Source: Welwitschia mirabilis (Eukaryota; Gnetophyta; Gnetopsida; Welwitschiales). From it: a DNA stretch of 64,000 bases. The notes under the pieces were generated by a model that had not been told where the DNA came from, ran no database searches, and saw only the letters and a list, made by a program, of their open reading frames with translations. Location of the stretch: the NCBI GenBank assembly GCA_051453625.1, contig JBOZIK010000001.1:191260938-191324937 (forward strand). The letters are read 5' to 3'. Positions 11,135 to 22,100 of this stretch are shown piece by piece. Every line of letters begins with the position of its first letter. Positions within the stretch are counted from its first letter, which is position 1. The translations under genes and the position numbers were made by a program.

Positions 11135-13747
11135 TAGCCCTTTCACTTAGCATTTGTCATTTCCTAATAAAAACCAGTCAAAAAACCACAAATACGAGAT
11201 AATTTATTTTTTAAAAAATCAATATAGAAATTATAAAATAGGATCATAAAACACATCTCATAGCAAAATAATAAGTTATGCATCATGTGTATGAAAGTTT
11301 CAAAGGTATGTCTTATGAAATCCTTGAAATAATTCAAAAATTTATAAAAATGAGCTATGAAAATGAGTCCTCTCCCCCCTGAGAAAAACAATATGTTTCA
11401 TATTAGTTAATAAAGTAAAGAAATCAGATGAGAGTGAGAAGGCAGATGATGGTGTTTTTGAATTTGGACAACTTTCTAAATTAAGTACAAAGCTAAGTAA
11501 AAAAAATGTTAGATTTGAAAAATATAGATATATGAAATATTATAACAAGCAAAGAAAATATTTCATCACAAAATGATTATGAGCAACATTGAGAACTCTA
11601 AAAGACTTGAAAATAAACATCACAAATTTATTAAAGAAATTTAACTCTTTATTGAAAACTAGGTAAGAAAAGCATTAAATGTTAAGGTCTAAAATGATAA
11701 GAAAATACAAAAATAAATTTGAAACAACTAACCAAACAATAAAAAAAAACAAAAAGAATGGATATAAAGCAACATAAAGAAGATAGCCTACCTACCTGAA
11801 ATTTTAGCCTAGTAGATTCTTGTGAAAGAAATCATAACATTACTTAATTTTAAAATGCATGACTTGATGTATAAAAAATTCCATTCAATGAGGATGTGGT
11901 TATGATAATGCTAAAAATCAGATGCTTTAAACAATGAATGATAAGACTAAAGAGTTTCTCAAAAATGAACTCACCTACTCACATCTCAAATCAAACACCT
12001 GAATATTAAGAAATGAAATGATCATGTGGAAAGACTAAGATTTTAGGAAATAAGAAATGCTTTTGATGATACTAGAAACACCACTGATCCTTAGCCTCTA
12101 AGTTTTATTATTATTTTATTATCCATGATTAGGGCAGTGTAGCCACAATCAGAGAAGTAAGGACCTGTGAAGCATGGCCAACTGATACCCTAATGGAATT
12201 CCCATGGTTACCATATTATACTACCAATGGCTCCTCTTGAAAAAATTTTCCCTAGTGTACTTGTAGTAGGGCATCATGGTAACCATGTTTTTAAACTATC
12301 TCAACTATAAAACATCATGGTCTTATTTTATTCTTTTTTTATATATAATAAAAACAGATAAAAACATTTCACATGACCAAATACTCCAAAAGATAATGAT
12401 GAAGTCATAAGATGAAGATAGAAAATAAACTTTTAAACAATCTAAGACCCNNNNNNNNNNNNNNNNNNNNNNNNNNNNNNNNNNNNNNNNNNNNNNNNNN
12501 NNNNNNNNNNNNNNNNNNNNNNNNNNNNNNNNNNNNNNNNNNNNNNNNNNNNNNNNNNNNNNNNNNNNNNNNNNNNNNNNNNNNNNNNNNNNNNNNNNNN
12601 NNNNNNNNNNNNNNNNNNNNNNNNNNNNNNNNNNNNNNNNNNNNNNNNNNNNNNNNNNNNNNNNNNNNNNNNNNNNNNNNNNNNNNNNNNNNNNNNNNNN
12701 NNNNNNNNNNNNNNNNNNNNNNNNNNNNNNNNNNNNNNNNNNNNNNNNNNNNNNNNNNNNNNNNNNNNNNNNNNNNNNNNNNNNNNNNNNNNNNNNNNNN
12801 NNNNNNNNNNNNNNNNNNNNNNNNNNNNNNNNNNNNNNNNNNNNNNNNNNNNNNNNNNNNNNNNNNNNNNNNNNNNNNNNNNNNNNNNNNNNNNNNNNNN
12901 NACAATATAAGATCTTTTCACCATTGAGAAAAACATCAAAAATAAGGCATCTTCCTTCAAACTGAAGTTCATAGACATATGAATGTTTTAAGATTAGGTG
13001 AATCCAATCTTACCACTGTAAAATACCCACATTAAAGACTATTCATGAAAATAAATACATAAAACATGTTTAAAAGATAATCAAATAACATCATAATGGC
13101 CTCCAAAGAAAAAAGCTAAGAGAAAATTTAGAATGTTACTCATATATTTTTAGCCTTTATCCATTAACTTTCTAAATTTCTTTAGTGGTTAAGTTAGAAA
13201 TTTCAATAGAGCCATTAAAATGTACCTTCTCAAATAAAATAAGGATCTAGACATAAATCAAAATCATAAAAACATAAGAGCAAATATGGGACACTAAAAT
13301 AAACAAATTTTATTCAAATCCTAAAATCTATTTAATACTTTTATTGAAAAGAAAGAGAAAGGGAAGGATTTGTTTTGATGGTCTAAGGATATTGCATTCT
13401 TTTAGAGAAATAAGGCCTAAATGAGATATTTACAAATTGATATAAACATAAAAGGTATACAATTATTTTTAAGTATAATCAATTGGAGGAAGAAAGGAAT
13501 AGTAGGTAAATCTCTATGAGACCACATGAAAGCATAAATTTTGAAAGTCAAAAAGGGGATATTAATGTTAAATCTTATTTAGGTAAAATATTTTCATTTA
13601 TTATGAGATCATCACAAAGAAAAATATTTTGCAGTCCACTAAAATTTTCAGTCCTTACCTCATGTAGTGGACAATCTCCCTCAAGATGTGAGTTTTCATT
13701 TAACAGTTGGACTTTCTTACAATCTAAGGGTTTTACTTCTTTTCATC
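11135..13747 (-). mobile_element. Non-coding 3' half of the gypsy element interior
   Basis: On the minus strand this follows the protease remnant and should hold RT, RNase H and integrase in an autonomous relative. I see none of their motifs in any frame, only AT-rich sequence with frequent stops. A 451-N gap (12451-12901) lies inside. Either this family never had a pol region (a gag-only element using another element's enzymes) or pol was deleted. Confidence 0.55.
12451..12901. other. Assembly gap (451 N)
   Basis: A run of N. Open frames reading through it are artefacts. Confidence 0.99.
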
Positions 13748-14430
13748 TTAGTCTAAAAATTCATGCTCAAAATTAGATGTATCAATGGAATCTAAATTTT
13801 TAATCTTAAGTGGATTAACATAAAGTGTAGGCTTATGTAATATCGACTCTCTTTCTTCAATGGAATGATGTTGAAGAAATAAAGTTGTTTTGATTTTACT
13901 TTCTATGTTTATTTCATCACCTAGTTCTTTCTCAGTTGCATCAAAAACTATAATTGTAAACATTTTGTTTTCTAGATAACACTTCATCATTCTACTCCTA
14001 GTATCAATAATTTAGTAAGCTATGGTACAGAAACCTCATCCTAAAAGTAATAGGTATCCTACATTATGTTCAATTTCTAGGCCAACCACGTCTACCAGGT
14101 AGAAATCCTCTTCAACTTGGATTACTAAATCTTTGATAACCCCTAAGGGTTTCTTAGCTAAGGTGTCTACTAATTCTAAGAAAATCTAAGTAGGCTTTAT
14201 TCTACCTTCTAAACTAAATCTTTTACAAATGTGTAGTGGCATTATATTAACACTTACTCTAATGTTGATTAAAGTCAGCTGATCTCTTTGTTTCACTCTA
14301 ATATGACATTCATCATTGCTGCCCATGGATCCTTAAATTTTGAATATTTTTATAACACTAAATTCATGAGGGGTTAATCTAAAAAGACTTTGCTAGGAAT
14401 AACTCATTTTTGTTTTCTTCTTATTAAGTC
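13748..14430 (-). pseudogene. Gypsy aspartic protease remnant
   Basis: Minus-strand translation across frameshifts gives the protease layout of Athila/Tat elements. SVNIMPLHICKRF (about 14.22-14.27 kb) is followed by KKPLGVIKDLVIQVEEDFY (about 14.10-14.16 kb) and, after further breaks, an open stretch at 13748-13990. The position of the catalytic aspartate in the usual D-L-G-A/S motif reads Asn-Ile-Arg, so the enzyme would be dead. Downstream of this the coding signal ends. Confidence 0.7.
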
Positions 14431-16020
14431 TTTCCATAGCTTTAAATACCCTAGATTTTGTTGTAAAAGTTTCCAAAAGGGAAAGTTTATGTCCACATTT
14501 TTTATCAAGGCTTTGAGATGTTCATTTAAAGTTGAATTAGTATTAATCCTATCAAGCTAAGGGGTACTGATTTCTTTTGTGAAGAATTTTTATTTTTATT
14601 TTTACCAAGAAAAGGGAAGTTATAAACTTCTAATATTTCGATGTCCTCTTCTTCCTCATCATCTCTAGTATTATTTTGGAAGGTTGATGCTTTACTAGAA
14701 GGAGGGTATAATTCATCTTCATTTCATGTCACAACCTTATAGACTCTTCTTACTTCATTGGGGTTTGGAAGAGGTTGTGTTGTCAATAATCCTTGTGGTC
14801 TTTGATTTTTCAACATGATTTGTTAAAGGACATTTACTAAGTTTTCAATGTCAGCATTTTGTTTCTCTTATAATTTCATAAGGCTAACAATAGAGTTTTG
14901 AAGAGAATCATCTTGATGGACTCGATTAGAAGTTTGGATTTTTAAATCGACTTTTAAAAGATTGAAAATTATGTTGAAAATATGTATTCAATCTAGATTA
15001 TTCCTGATTTTGATTTCTCAAGTTTGAAAATGTTTGATTAAAAATGCAAACTTCTTCATGTATTTTCTGTTTATATGTTGATAATAGTGAACAATCCTTA
15101 GTAATGTGAAAATTATCCTCACATAAGTCACATGTTGGCATAACATTCTTCTTAGTTGCTGATTTGGTATCTAAGATCATTTTGATATACTTTTCTAGAG
15201 TAGTTGTAAAATCTCTAATCATTCTTATAGGGTTGTCTTCCACCTCCTTTTCTTATTTAACTTATTTTAAATATTTTAGGATTTCTCCTATAGTGTAATT
15301 ATCTTTTGACATTGGCCAAGTCTGGTTTAGCTCTACAAGTCCTTCTAATATTTTCCAAGCATTTTTTAATTTGATATTCATAAGGTTTACATCACAAGAG
15401 AAGTTGTTTTTTATTTCATGGTTTAATTCGATATTCATAAGGTTTACATCACAAGAGAAGTCGTTTTTTATTTCATGGTTTATCCCATTATAAAAGTAGT
15501 TAACTAGTTCTTCCTATGTAAAAGCATGTACTGGATTAGAGTGAGTCACTATAAAGAAAAATTCATATGTGGAAGAATAATCTTCATTTGGTTGTTGATG
15601 AAAGTTTGTCACTTTCTTTTTCCTTTTTCTAATGGTTGCTTTGCTCATGAATTTTTTAATGAAGGCTTCCTAGACTTAATTTTAAGACTTTAAACTTTTG
15701 TGGAGTATAGTTTTTAGCCAAAGGTTTGCTCTTCCTTTTAATGTCATGGGAAAGATTACCATGTATATTCTATTACTAATCCTCTTCTTTCTATTTCTGA
15801 AGGTAAGAATTAATTATTCTATGTTCACAATGTATTGAAGGGAATTATCATCATATTTACCACTAAATATTGGATAGGCATTTAGGTTCTTTAACTCAAC
15901 ATCATCTCTTGATGGTAAATTGAAAGGGGTTTGAATTTCTCATTTCCTATTTACTAGTAACTCCCTAAGGATAAGGTTCATATTAGAATAAGGGGTTGAA
16001 GATCCTATAACTTATTTTTG
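14431..16020 (-). pseudogene. Gypsy gag polyprotein remnant with zinc knuckle
   Basis: In translation the minus strand shows the retrotransposon gag domain. TLKGRANLWLKTI (about 15.7-15.76 kb) is followed by EAFIKKFMSKATIRKRKKK and EELVNYFYNGINHEIK, in the order typical of plant gypsy gag. The open frame at 14998-15243 holds a clean CCHC knuckle, CDLCEDNFHITKDC (15091-15132; C-x2-C-x4-H-x4-C), which binds element RNA in working relatives. Many stops interrupt the frame. An acidic stretch (DDEEEEDIEILE) lies between gag and protease. A 57-bp, 19-codon tandem duplication sits inside at 15368-15481. Confidence 0.82.
15368..15481. repeat. 57-bp tandem duplication within gag
   Basis: Two adjacent copies start at 15368 and 15425 and are almost identical, both containing GTTTACATCACAAGAGAAGT. 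The spacing of 57 bp is a multiple of three, so the event itself kept frame. It is probably a later slippage event, since the copies differ at only a few bases. Confidence 0.85.
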
Positions 16021-16699
16021 ATTTTTTGAAGTGCTCAACATTATAAAGTTACCTTCTTCTAGATTATCTTTTAAAAAATTTTCTAGATTCAAAAAAAATA
16101 AATTCAAAAGGAATATTATATGCACCTAGATATTGTTTTTCTAATTCGATTTCGAAGTCTACTAATTCTTCTTTAATGTTCTCTTATATTAATAGTATTT
16201 CTCTCTAATGTTTCTTTCCTAGACTAATCATGTCACAGCATCTTACAAATAGAAAATAATAGAAAATAAAATCAAAAATAATAAATAGTCATCCTCACTA
16301 TTATAGGGATAACAAAGAGGATGACAAACATGGAAAATAAAAACCAGAAATTCAATAAAGCAAAAGGTCAAAAGTAAAACATACTCACATTGTCGTCCTT
16401 CTGGTCATGCATACAACACAGGGAATGATAGAATTATTATTATGGCAATAAAAAACTACAATTCAAAATCCAAAAATAGAAGGTAAAAAAATAGAAAATA
16501 AGCAGTCATCCACCTTATCATGGGAACGACAAGGAGGATGACAACTGTTATTACAGACTACAAAAAACCAAATCTATAGACTAAAAAGAAAACCAAAAAC
16601 CAAAATTTTTTAATTAAAAAAATGTTTTTACAAATAAATATCAAATAGAAATCCAATTTACTCACCCAAATGATGACAATCCTCATGCTCCTTAGCAGC
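16021..16699 (-). mobile_element. Gypsy leader between primer site and gag
   Basis: Minus-strand 5' leader of the gypsy element. It is AT-rich, with the N-terminal gag reading frame fading out near 16.1 kb and no other motifs. Two short similar passages near 16.28-16.40 and 16.48-16.60 kb (both with AAGGAGGATGACAA-like text) suggest a small internal duplication. Confidence 0.45.
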
Positions 16700-16720
16700 C
16701 TTCCCTAGAAACGGTGCCAA
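16699..16720 (-). promoter_or_regulatory. Primer binding site of the gypsy element (tRNA-Asp type)
   Basis: The minus strand reads TTGGCACCGTTTCTAGGGAA two bases inside the 5' LTR end (...CTACAACA). It resembles the TGGCGCCGTTGCCGGGG primer site of Athila/Tat elements, with several transitions. Its place and orientation define the minus strand as the coding strand. Confidence 0.8.
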
Positions 16721-16722
16721 GA

Positions 16723-17817
16723 TGTTGTAGTGCATATTTGTACAAACGATTTAAGCTCGAGAAGATTCTATTATTTACAAATAAAATAGATATCTACACA
16801 ATACAACACAGTAATATGGATGTGATTTGATTTGAATGTCATATCCCATTGAAGGCTTACGAGAAGAGAATAAGAATTGATTTCTAAAAATAATATGATA
16901 AAGGGAATTTTAAGAACAATGTAGAAATTAAATATGTAATGCAAATTTGAATGTAACTAAATCTAAATGCAATACAAAATGAATTCAAACTACTTTCTTA
17001 TAGCCTTAACAAAGGCTGCCCTTAAGACCTATATCACCAATGAAACTATCACTCAACCAAGGGCAACATAAATCATAAGGGACATCTAATAGAACTAAAT
17101 GCATAAATGAAAAACGAGTTTTGTATTAAATGGAATCAACATCCAGGTTACAAAAAGGGAATGTCTTTTTATAACTCTTAAGATGGATCCCCCATCCTTT
17201 GATCTCCTGTCACGAGAATTTCCAGTGCACCAAAGATGAAGAGGAGATTCGAAGAAGAATCTTATTTATAGATTTAAAAATAAAACTGACACACAAAAGG
17301 CACTACAAAATGCACTCTTTTACATAAAAGAAATGGACGAAATAGATAAAGGTCAGCTATCAGTTACAATGTCATCAGCATGGGGACAACCAAGGGAAAA
17401 ATGGGTCAAATGTTATAGTGGTTTTCTACCTATCATCCAAATAATAGAGGGGATGATAGCCTTTTACAAAGCATGATTCAAGTATCAGCTCTAGTCCACA
17501 TCAGCATCCAGTATAGCATGTGTAATGTCATTGTCCTACCTGTCATTGGGATGACAAAAGGGAACAATAGTCTTCTTTGTTAATCTAAGCNNNNNNNNNN
17601 AAGCGAGGAGAGGCTAGTCTTTCCACTAGTAATCTTCCTCTAAAGCTATGTGTATTAGAGTATGCCTTAAATGCCTCAAATCATTCCTAGAATTATACAT
17701 TTCTGAGATCTTTAATTAATTATCCAAAATTTTTAGAATTACATCTAAACCTATATAAATGTCCTATAAAATATCTCATGAAACTCCATCAAATACACAC
17801 AAATTGGAAATTCATCA
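16723..17817 (-). repeat. 5' LTR of the gypsy element
   Basis: Homologous along its length with 10047-11134. The minus strand begins TGATGAATTTCCAATTTG at 17817 and ends CTACAACA at 16723, beside the primer site. A 10-N placeholder (17591-17600) interrupts it. Confidence 0.87.
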
Positions 17818-17822
17818 ACTAT
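17818..17822. repeat. Target-site duplication, right copy (ACTAT)
   Basis: ACTAT directly right of the gypsy element, matching 10042-10046. Confidence 0.85.
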
Positions 17823-18694
17823 GTTTCTCAAGATCTATCCACATGATGACTGTTTGATAGGTCTGCAATGATATCAGCTATTGCAGCTATGTGATAAGTA
17901 AGTTATGCATAGATGCATCAATGTCGATGAGAATTTTGGAGCACAAAATGAAGAGAGTTAGCATGGAGATGAACAAGGCAACTGCAATGAATGTGATGAA
18001 TTACGAGCTTTTCATCTTGATGATGTTGACAATGTAGTTGTAGATCCTATGATTGAAACCCCAGAGTAGTGTTATACTTCATCGGTAGCTTTTCCCAGTA
18101 GCAGCTATTCAAGCAAGACAATATCTTTATGGGAGGAATTGGGCCAATGATGCATGAACAGGGGTCTAACCTATTCATGATTGAATCTACAGTGTAGCAT
18201 TGAGGGCATAAACTAATTAATTATCCTTTTTATTGGTGTTCTTAATCAGTCTATTCTTAAAAATGGCAGATCAAAAGATAAATAAACACAATGGAGAGAA
18301 GCAATAGCCAAGTTTGCATAGGTGATTATACTCGGCCATCATGTTGTTGATATCCTCCTCATTAGTAACTAATAAGAGGTAGAGCATAAGAGACCTTACA
18401 ATGGCCCTTTTGCTTGCTCTTGAGTGATGTTGAAAAAGTCATTTTCATTGTTTCAAAATCCATGAACAGGTGTGTGGATTTGGGAATGGGAAAAAGGCCC
18501 TTCACTCCAAGCAAGTTTAGGCACATTGACTATGGCTAATGATGTGCCTCCAACAATTTATACTGTATGTAACCATTATCTAATACCAATTAACTATGCA
18601 TACTTTTCACATAAACATGTAATATCACATGCAATCTCATAGTGATATTTGCAAAGCTAATTCAAGAGCTAGAAATAAAGCCAATACTCTTATT

Positions 18695-18707
18695 GGCTCT
18701 GATACTA
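18695..18707 (-). promoter_or_regulatory. Primer binding site, initiator tRNA-Met type
   Basis: The minus strand reads TAGTATCAGAGCC, one mismatch from the plant copia/TRIM primer site TGGTATCAGAGCC. It lies two bases inside the LTR end at 18710 and fixes the element's orientation. Confidence 0.8.
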
Positions 18708-18709
18708 AT

Positions 18710-18970
18710 TAAAAGATTTAAGATGCTAACAAGAAATGAGAAATGAATTAGAATAAAATTATTCAAACATTAGACTTAATGATTAAAATGAATAAAGTGA
18801 TTAATTCCCATACTAGTGATGTTGTGAGGCTAAAAATTCCATTAGCATTTAATTATATTTATACATAGAGTCTCATAACCATATTCTCTAAAGAGCTGAG
18901 ATAAGTTTTCATTAGAATTTGATAAATACATGGTTCATTCATGTACCTTAGATAGCTTTGTCCTCTCAAT
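18710..18970 (-). mobile_element. LTR copy C (first part), 5' LTR of the small element, split by a DNA transposon
   Basis: Aligns with LTR A from its start to about position 260, then breaks off at 18970. The rest resumes at 28672. Together the parts make about 311 bp, matching the 320 bp of copy A. The uninterrupted version of the junction can be read in LTR B near 8208-8216. Confidence 0.78.
18968..18970. repeat. Target-site duplication of the CACTA-like element, left (AAT)
   Basis: AAT before the left terminus, matching 28669-28671. The empty-site homologue (LTR B) has one AAT here. Confidence 0.6.
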
Positions 18971-19175
18971 TACTATAAGAAATATAGGATTTTAATGCAT
19001 TTCTAAAATGCCTTAAAATGCGGTGTTTTAATAAAAATGCCTTCACTTTTAATGGGTTTTTTGAGGAAACGCTTTAAAAGACCTCTTGAGGCATTTCTTA
19101 GTGCTTGTTTGTATAAATGCTTCAAAAGTTATTTTAAGGCATTTTATCAAATAAATGCATCAAAAGGCATCAACA
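18971..19175 (+). repeat. Left terminal/subterminal repeat region of the CACTA-like element
   Basis: It begins with the terminal inverted repeat. It then has repeated decamer-like motifs in both orientations, such as AAAATGCC, TTAAGGCATTTT, TGAGGCATTTC and AAATGCTTCAAAAG. The same text appears inverted at 28440-28668. Subterminal motif clusters of this kind are transposase binding regions in known CACTA elements. Confidence 0.7.
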
Positions 19176-22100
19176 AGGGAAAAAAAATAAACAAGAGACA
19201 AAGGAGACATATGGAATAATATGTTGTGGTAGTGCATGCACCTTTTATTTCACTTTTGCTATGCTCCTTATGTGGGTTAGCCCCTCCAGGCATTCTCTAC
19301 TATAAGAATGTTTCTTTTATTTTTGTTTGTCTTTTTATTGTTATAAAATCTAAAATGTAAAGAATTTTTCCAATATACAAAAAGCAAACTATGCTTTTGA
19401 GCAGAAAGGTTTGTGGGTTTCCTTCTTCTTAGCTTAACATCATGTGTTTCTATCACTTTTTCTTCATTTGTGTTGTCTTATTAGTGTATATTGAATTGCA
19501 AATCCTCTTTTAATAATCATATCTATGTTTTCTACATTACAACTTCAAAAGATTAAAGTTTGTATCATCACAATTCCTTTCGTGTCATACCTGTGCACAT
19601 GCTTAGATTTGTAAGGCTATTTAAAAATGTAAATGAAATATTTTGATAATGCTAAAGTTAAGCATTACAATCATTAATTACTTTATCTCTATAAACTTTT
19701 CACAAGTTTCTTAATCTTCTATCTACTATAAGGTTTAACATACATGACTGATCATAGTTGCTAACTTCTTTTTGTATTGCTAATGTATCAACTTGACATT
19801 TGTTTAGAAATGTAGATTGAACTTCATCAAATGAAGAAAAACATGCTTACTTAATTAGAAACAAGTCTAAAAATTATCCATACAAAATATAACTTTGGTT
19901 ATTATTTTCTTTCTCATTTTAAGGAATCCATATTTCTTTTCCAGTATTTTTCATACCTTTTCTTAGGAGAGTTATACATGTTTGCCATTGATTGTTGTCC
20001 TTAACTATGCTAAACTTTTCCTTTCCTATAATCATTTTAGGTTAAAAACAAATGCAGAGTTAATACACTTTCCTACAAGGTTCAGAAGCCTAAGAGGTTA
20101 TAGTGTACTAGTGACGATACCTAAGACTTACCAAACAAAAAACATGCATGAATTAAAGAAGCATCATCTTTTTTTAAACTATAATAAAAAACTTAGTTGT
20201 AAACTAAACTGGTATTATGCTGTGAAGCATTAATTATGATGTCTAGAAAATTGAATTATGAAATCCATATATATGTTTGAATATTCTACCTTTCTACCCA
20301 CAATGTGCTCTATAGCTGTGATGTCATATAATAAGCAGAGCAAGCTAAAAATTATAGCTAGTATCTAATATATTTTTCTCAGTATGAAATGTCTTTCAGC
20401 AAAATGATGTTTTGCTAGAATTTGAAAGCTTGGTGTAAGACAAACTCTTATAGCAACAAGCCAAATTTTAAACACGTATTTGGAATATTTAGAATTTTTT
20501 TTTTGTTTTAATGTAAAAATTTTGGAAATAAGAAAGCTATTGCTAGTGTTTGATTGTATATCTTCCTATACAATTATTCAAGAATAATGCAATTATTTTT
20601 CAAATAATCAAACAAATAACCAACTAATCCATTAGGCGATACCCATAGAGATTCCTCAAAATACTACATCGCTAAAGAAAAATAAGTGAAGAGTACATGT
20701 TAATATTTCTACAAATCTGGTAAGTCTATAGAAGATTTGTAAGGTTGTTTTAAGGCTATTTTAAAGCTGTTTAAAGAATGATCTAGTAAGTAAGATCTCA
20801 TCCAACTACTAATTCAAGATTCCAAATCATAACCAAAGTGATAAAGCAAGCATATCAAGAAATATTTATGAGCATAAAGACATAGTTAATAGTTTAAGAG
20901 ATAAACCTTACTCAAACCCTCATCTTGGTAAAGAAACATTGAAGGCCTTCCCCTCCTCCCAGGAACTTCCACCTCCAAATTGGGTCTAGTAATGAAATAT
21001 TAAATAAAAACATGGACATGGTTGGATACAGAAGCTAATTATGACACTAATGTATGATTGTTAATTGGTGAAGTAGAATGATATTAACATACTAGCACAA
21101 TTTCCCATGTGAATTCCCCACTTTGCTGGGTGTGTTGGGGTAGGTTGGTTTCAAATTAAAACATATGCAAGTAAAATTAATGAGGAGATTCTTATTATTA
21201 TTGCACTATATTTCAAAGAAACTAAAGCAAAAAGTCATAGAAAAACACTCATAGGGGAAAAAGACATCAAATAAGCAAAACCAAATTTGCCATGCCAATG
21301 CTAAAATCAAATACACCTTGAACACTGCTAAGATTTATGCTGCATAACTCTGTTGATCAATTATTTTGAAGCATTAATGTCTTAATTATGCAATTTAATT
21401 AAGCATTTAGTATCAAGCTTTTTGACTGAAATCAATATAATAAATCATTCTGAGTAGTATGAATCAGCTAACGTAACCTACACTTACCTTAACATGTATG
21501 GGTTTTTTCACTTCACTTGCCATTAACTCAATGATGGTACCAGTTTAATTCTTATTCATTTCTTATTTTTCATACAATTTTATTAAGTTGTACTCATTTA
21601 ACTCTGATTACTAGCATTTCGATAACCCGCATAGTGCCATTTCATGGTGACTATCAAGTAGGAAGTTACACTATCTTGCCTGATATACAACTTTAAAGTT
21701 GTCAACATGGTTCTCAAAATGGCATTAAAGAATATCAAAGGTGGATTAGTTCCATCTCATGCAACATTTATGCTCTGTGTCATCCAAGAACGTTGTATCA
21801 AGAGAACTAGTAAATAAACAGTAAGCTAGATAGTTTTGTTCATATATTGACAACTTTTAATGAATTCTATATACATAATGTATCAAGAAACCATGAAAGC
21901 AACATAATAAAAGGCAAAATTATGAATATAACTAGACAAACATGCCAAGATAAAACATCCAATACACATATTTGGGTTTTTTCTCTTATAGATATACAAT
22001 CACACACATATTTCTACAATTCAATTCTTATTTTAACAGTATGAAATGATCTTGTTAAAAGGTTCATTCCATTGCCAATTAGCACAGGCAAACATGCAAT

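Larger units (their letters stand above)
10047..17817 (-). mobile_element. Full-length Ty3/gypsy (Athila/Tat-like) element, gag-protease only, with intact target duplication
   Basis: Two direct LTRs (10047-11134 and 16723-17817) bound a minus-strand interior. The element is flanked on both sides by the identical 5 bp ACTAT (10042-10046 and 17818-17822), the size expected for LTR retrotransposon insertion. Beside the right (5') LTR the minus strand reads TTGGCACCGTTTCTAGGGAA, close to the tRNA-Asp type primer site of Athila/Tat elements. The interior codes for gag and a protease remnant, then about 2.6 kb without recognisable coding. RT and integrase are absent and would not fit the 451-N gap if its size is right. 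The LTR copies differ by roughly 15-20% by eye over their first 120 bases, so the insertion is old. Confidence 0.88.
17818..18709 (-). mobile_element. Internal region (5' part) of the small non-autonomous LTR element
   Basis: It continues the interior interrupted at 10046 and ends at the primer site beside LTR C. No polyprotein motif was found. The text looks more complex than its surroundings (for example 17.86-18.5 kb), but every frame is closed. Confidence 0.5.

Noticed and set aside
10872-11391. Small open frames at 10872-11075 and 11164-11391
   Set aside because: They fall in the LTR and polypurine-side interior of the gypsy element and are not conserved in the other LTR copy.
12405-12978. 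Open frames of 166-178 residues
   Set aside because: They consist almost entirely of N from an assembly gap. The same applies to frames at 33.2-34.1, 49.6-50.2 and 60.8-61.8 kb.
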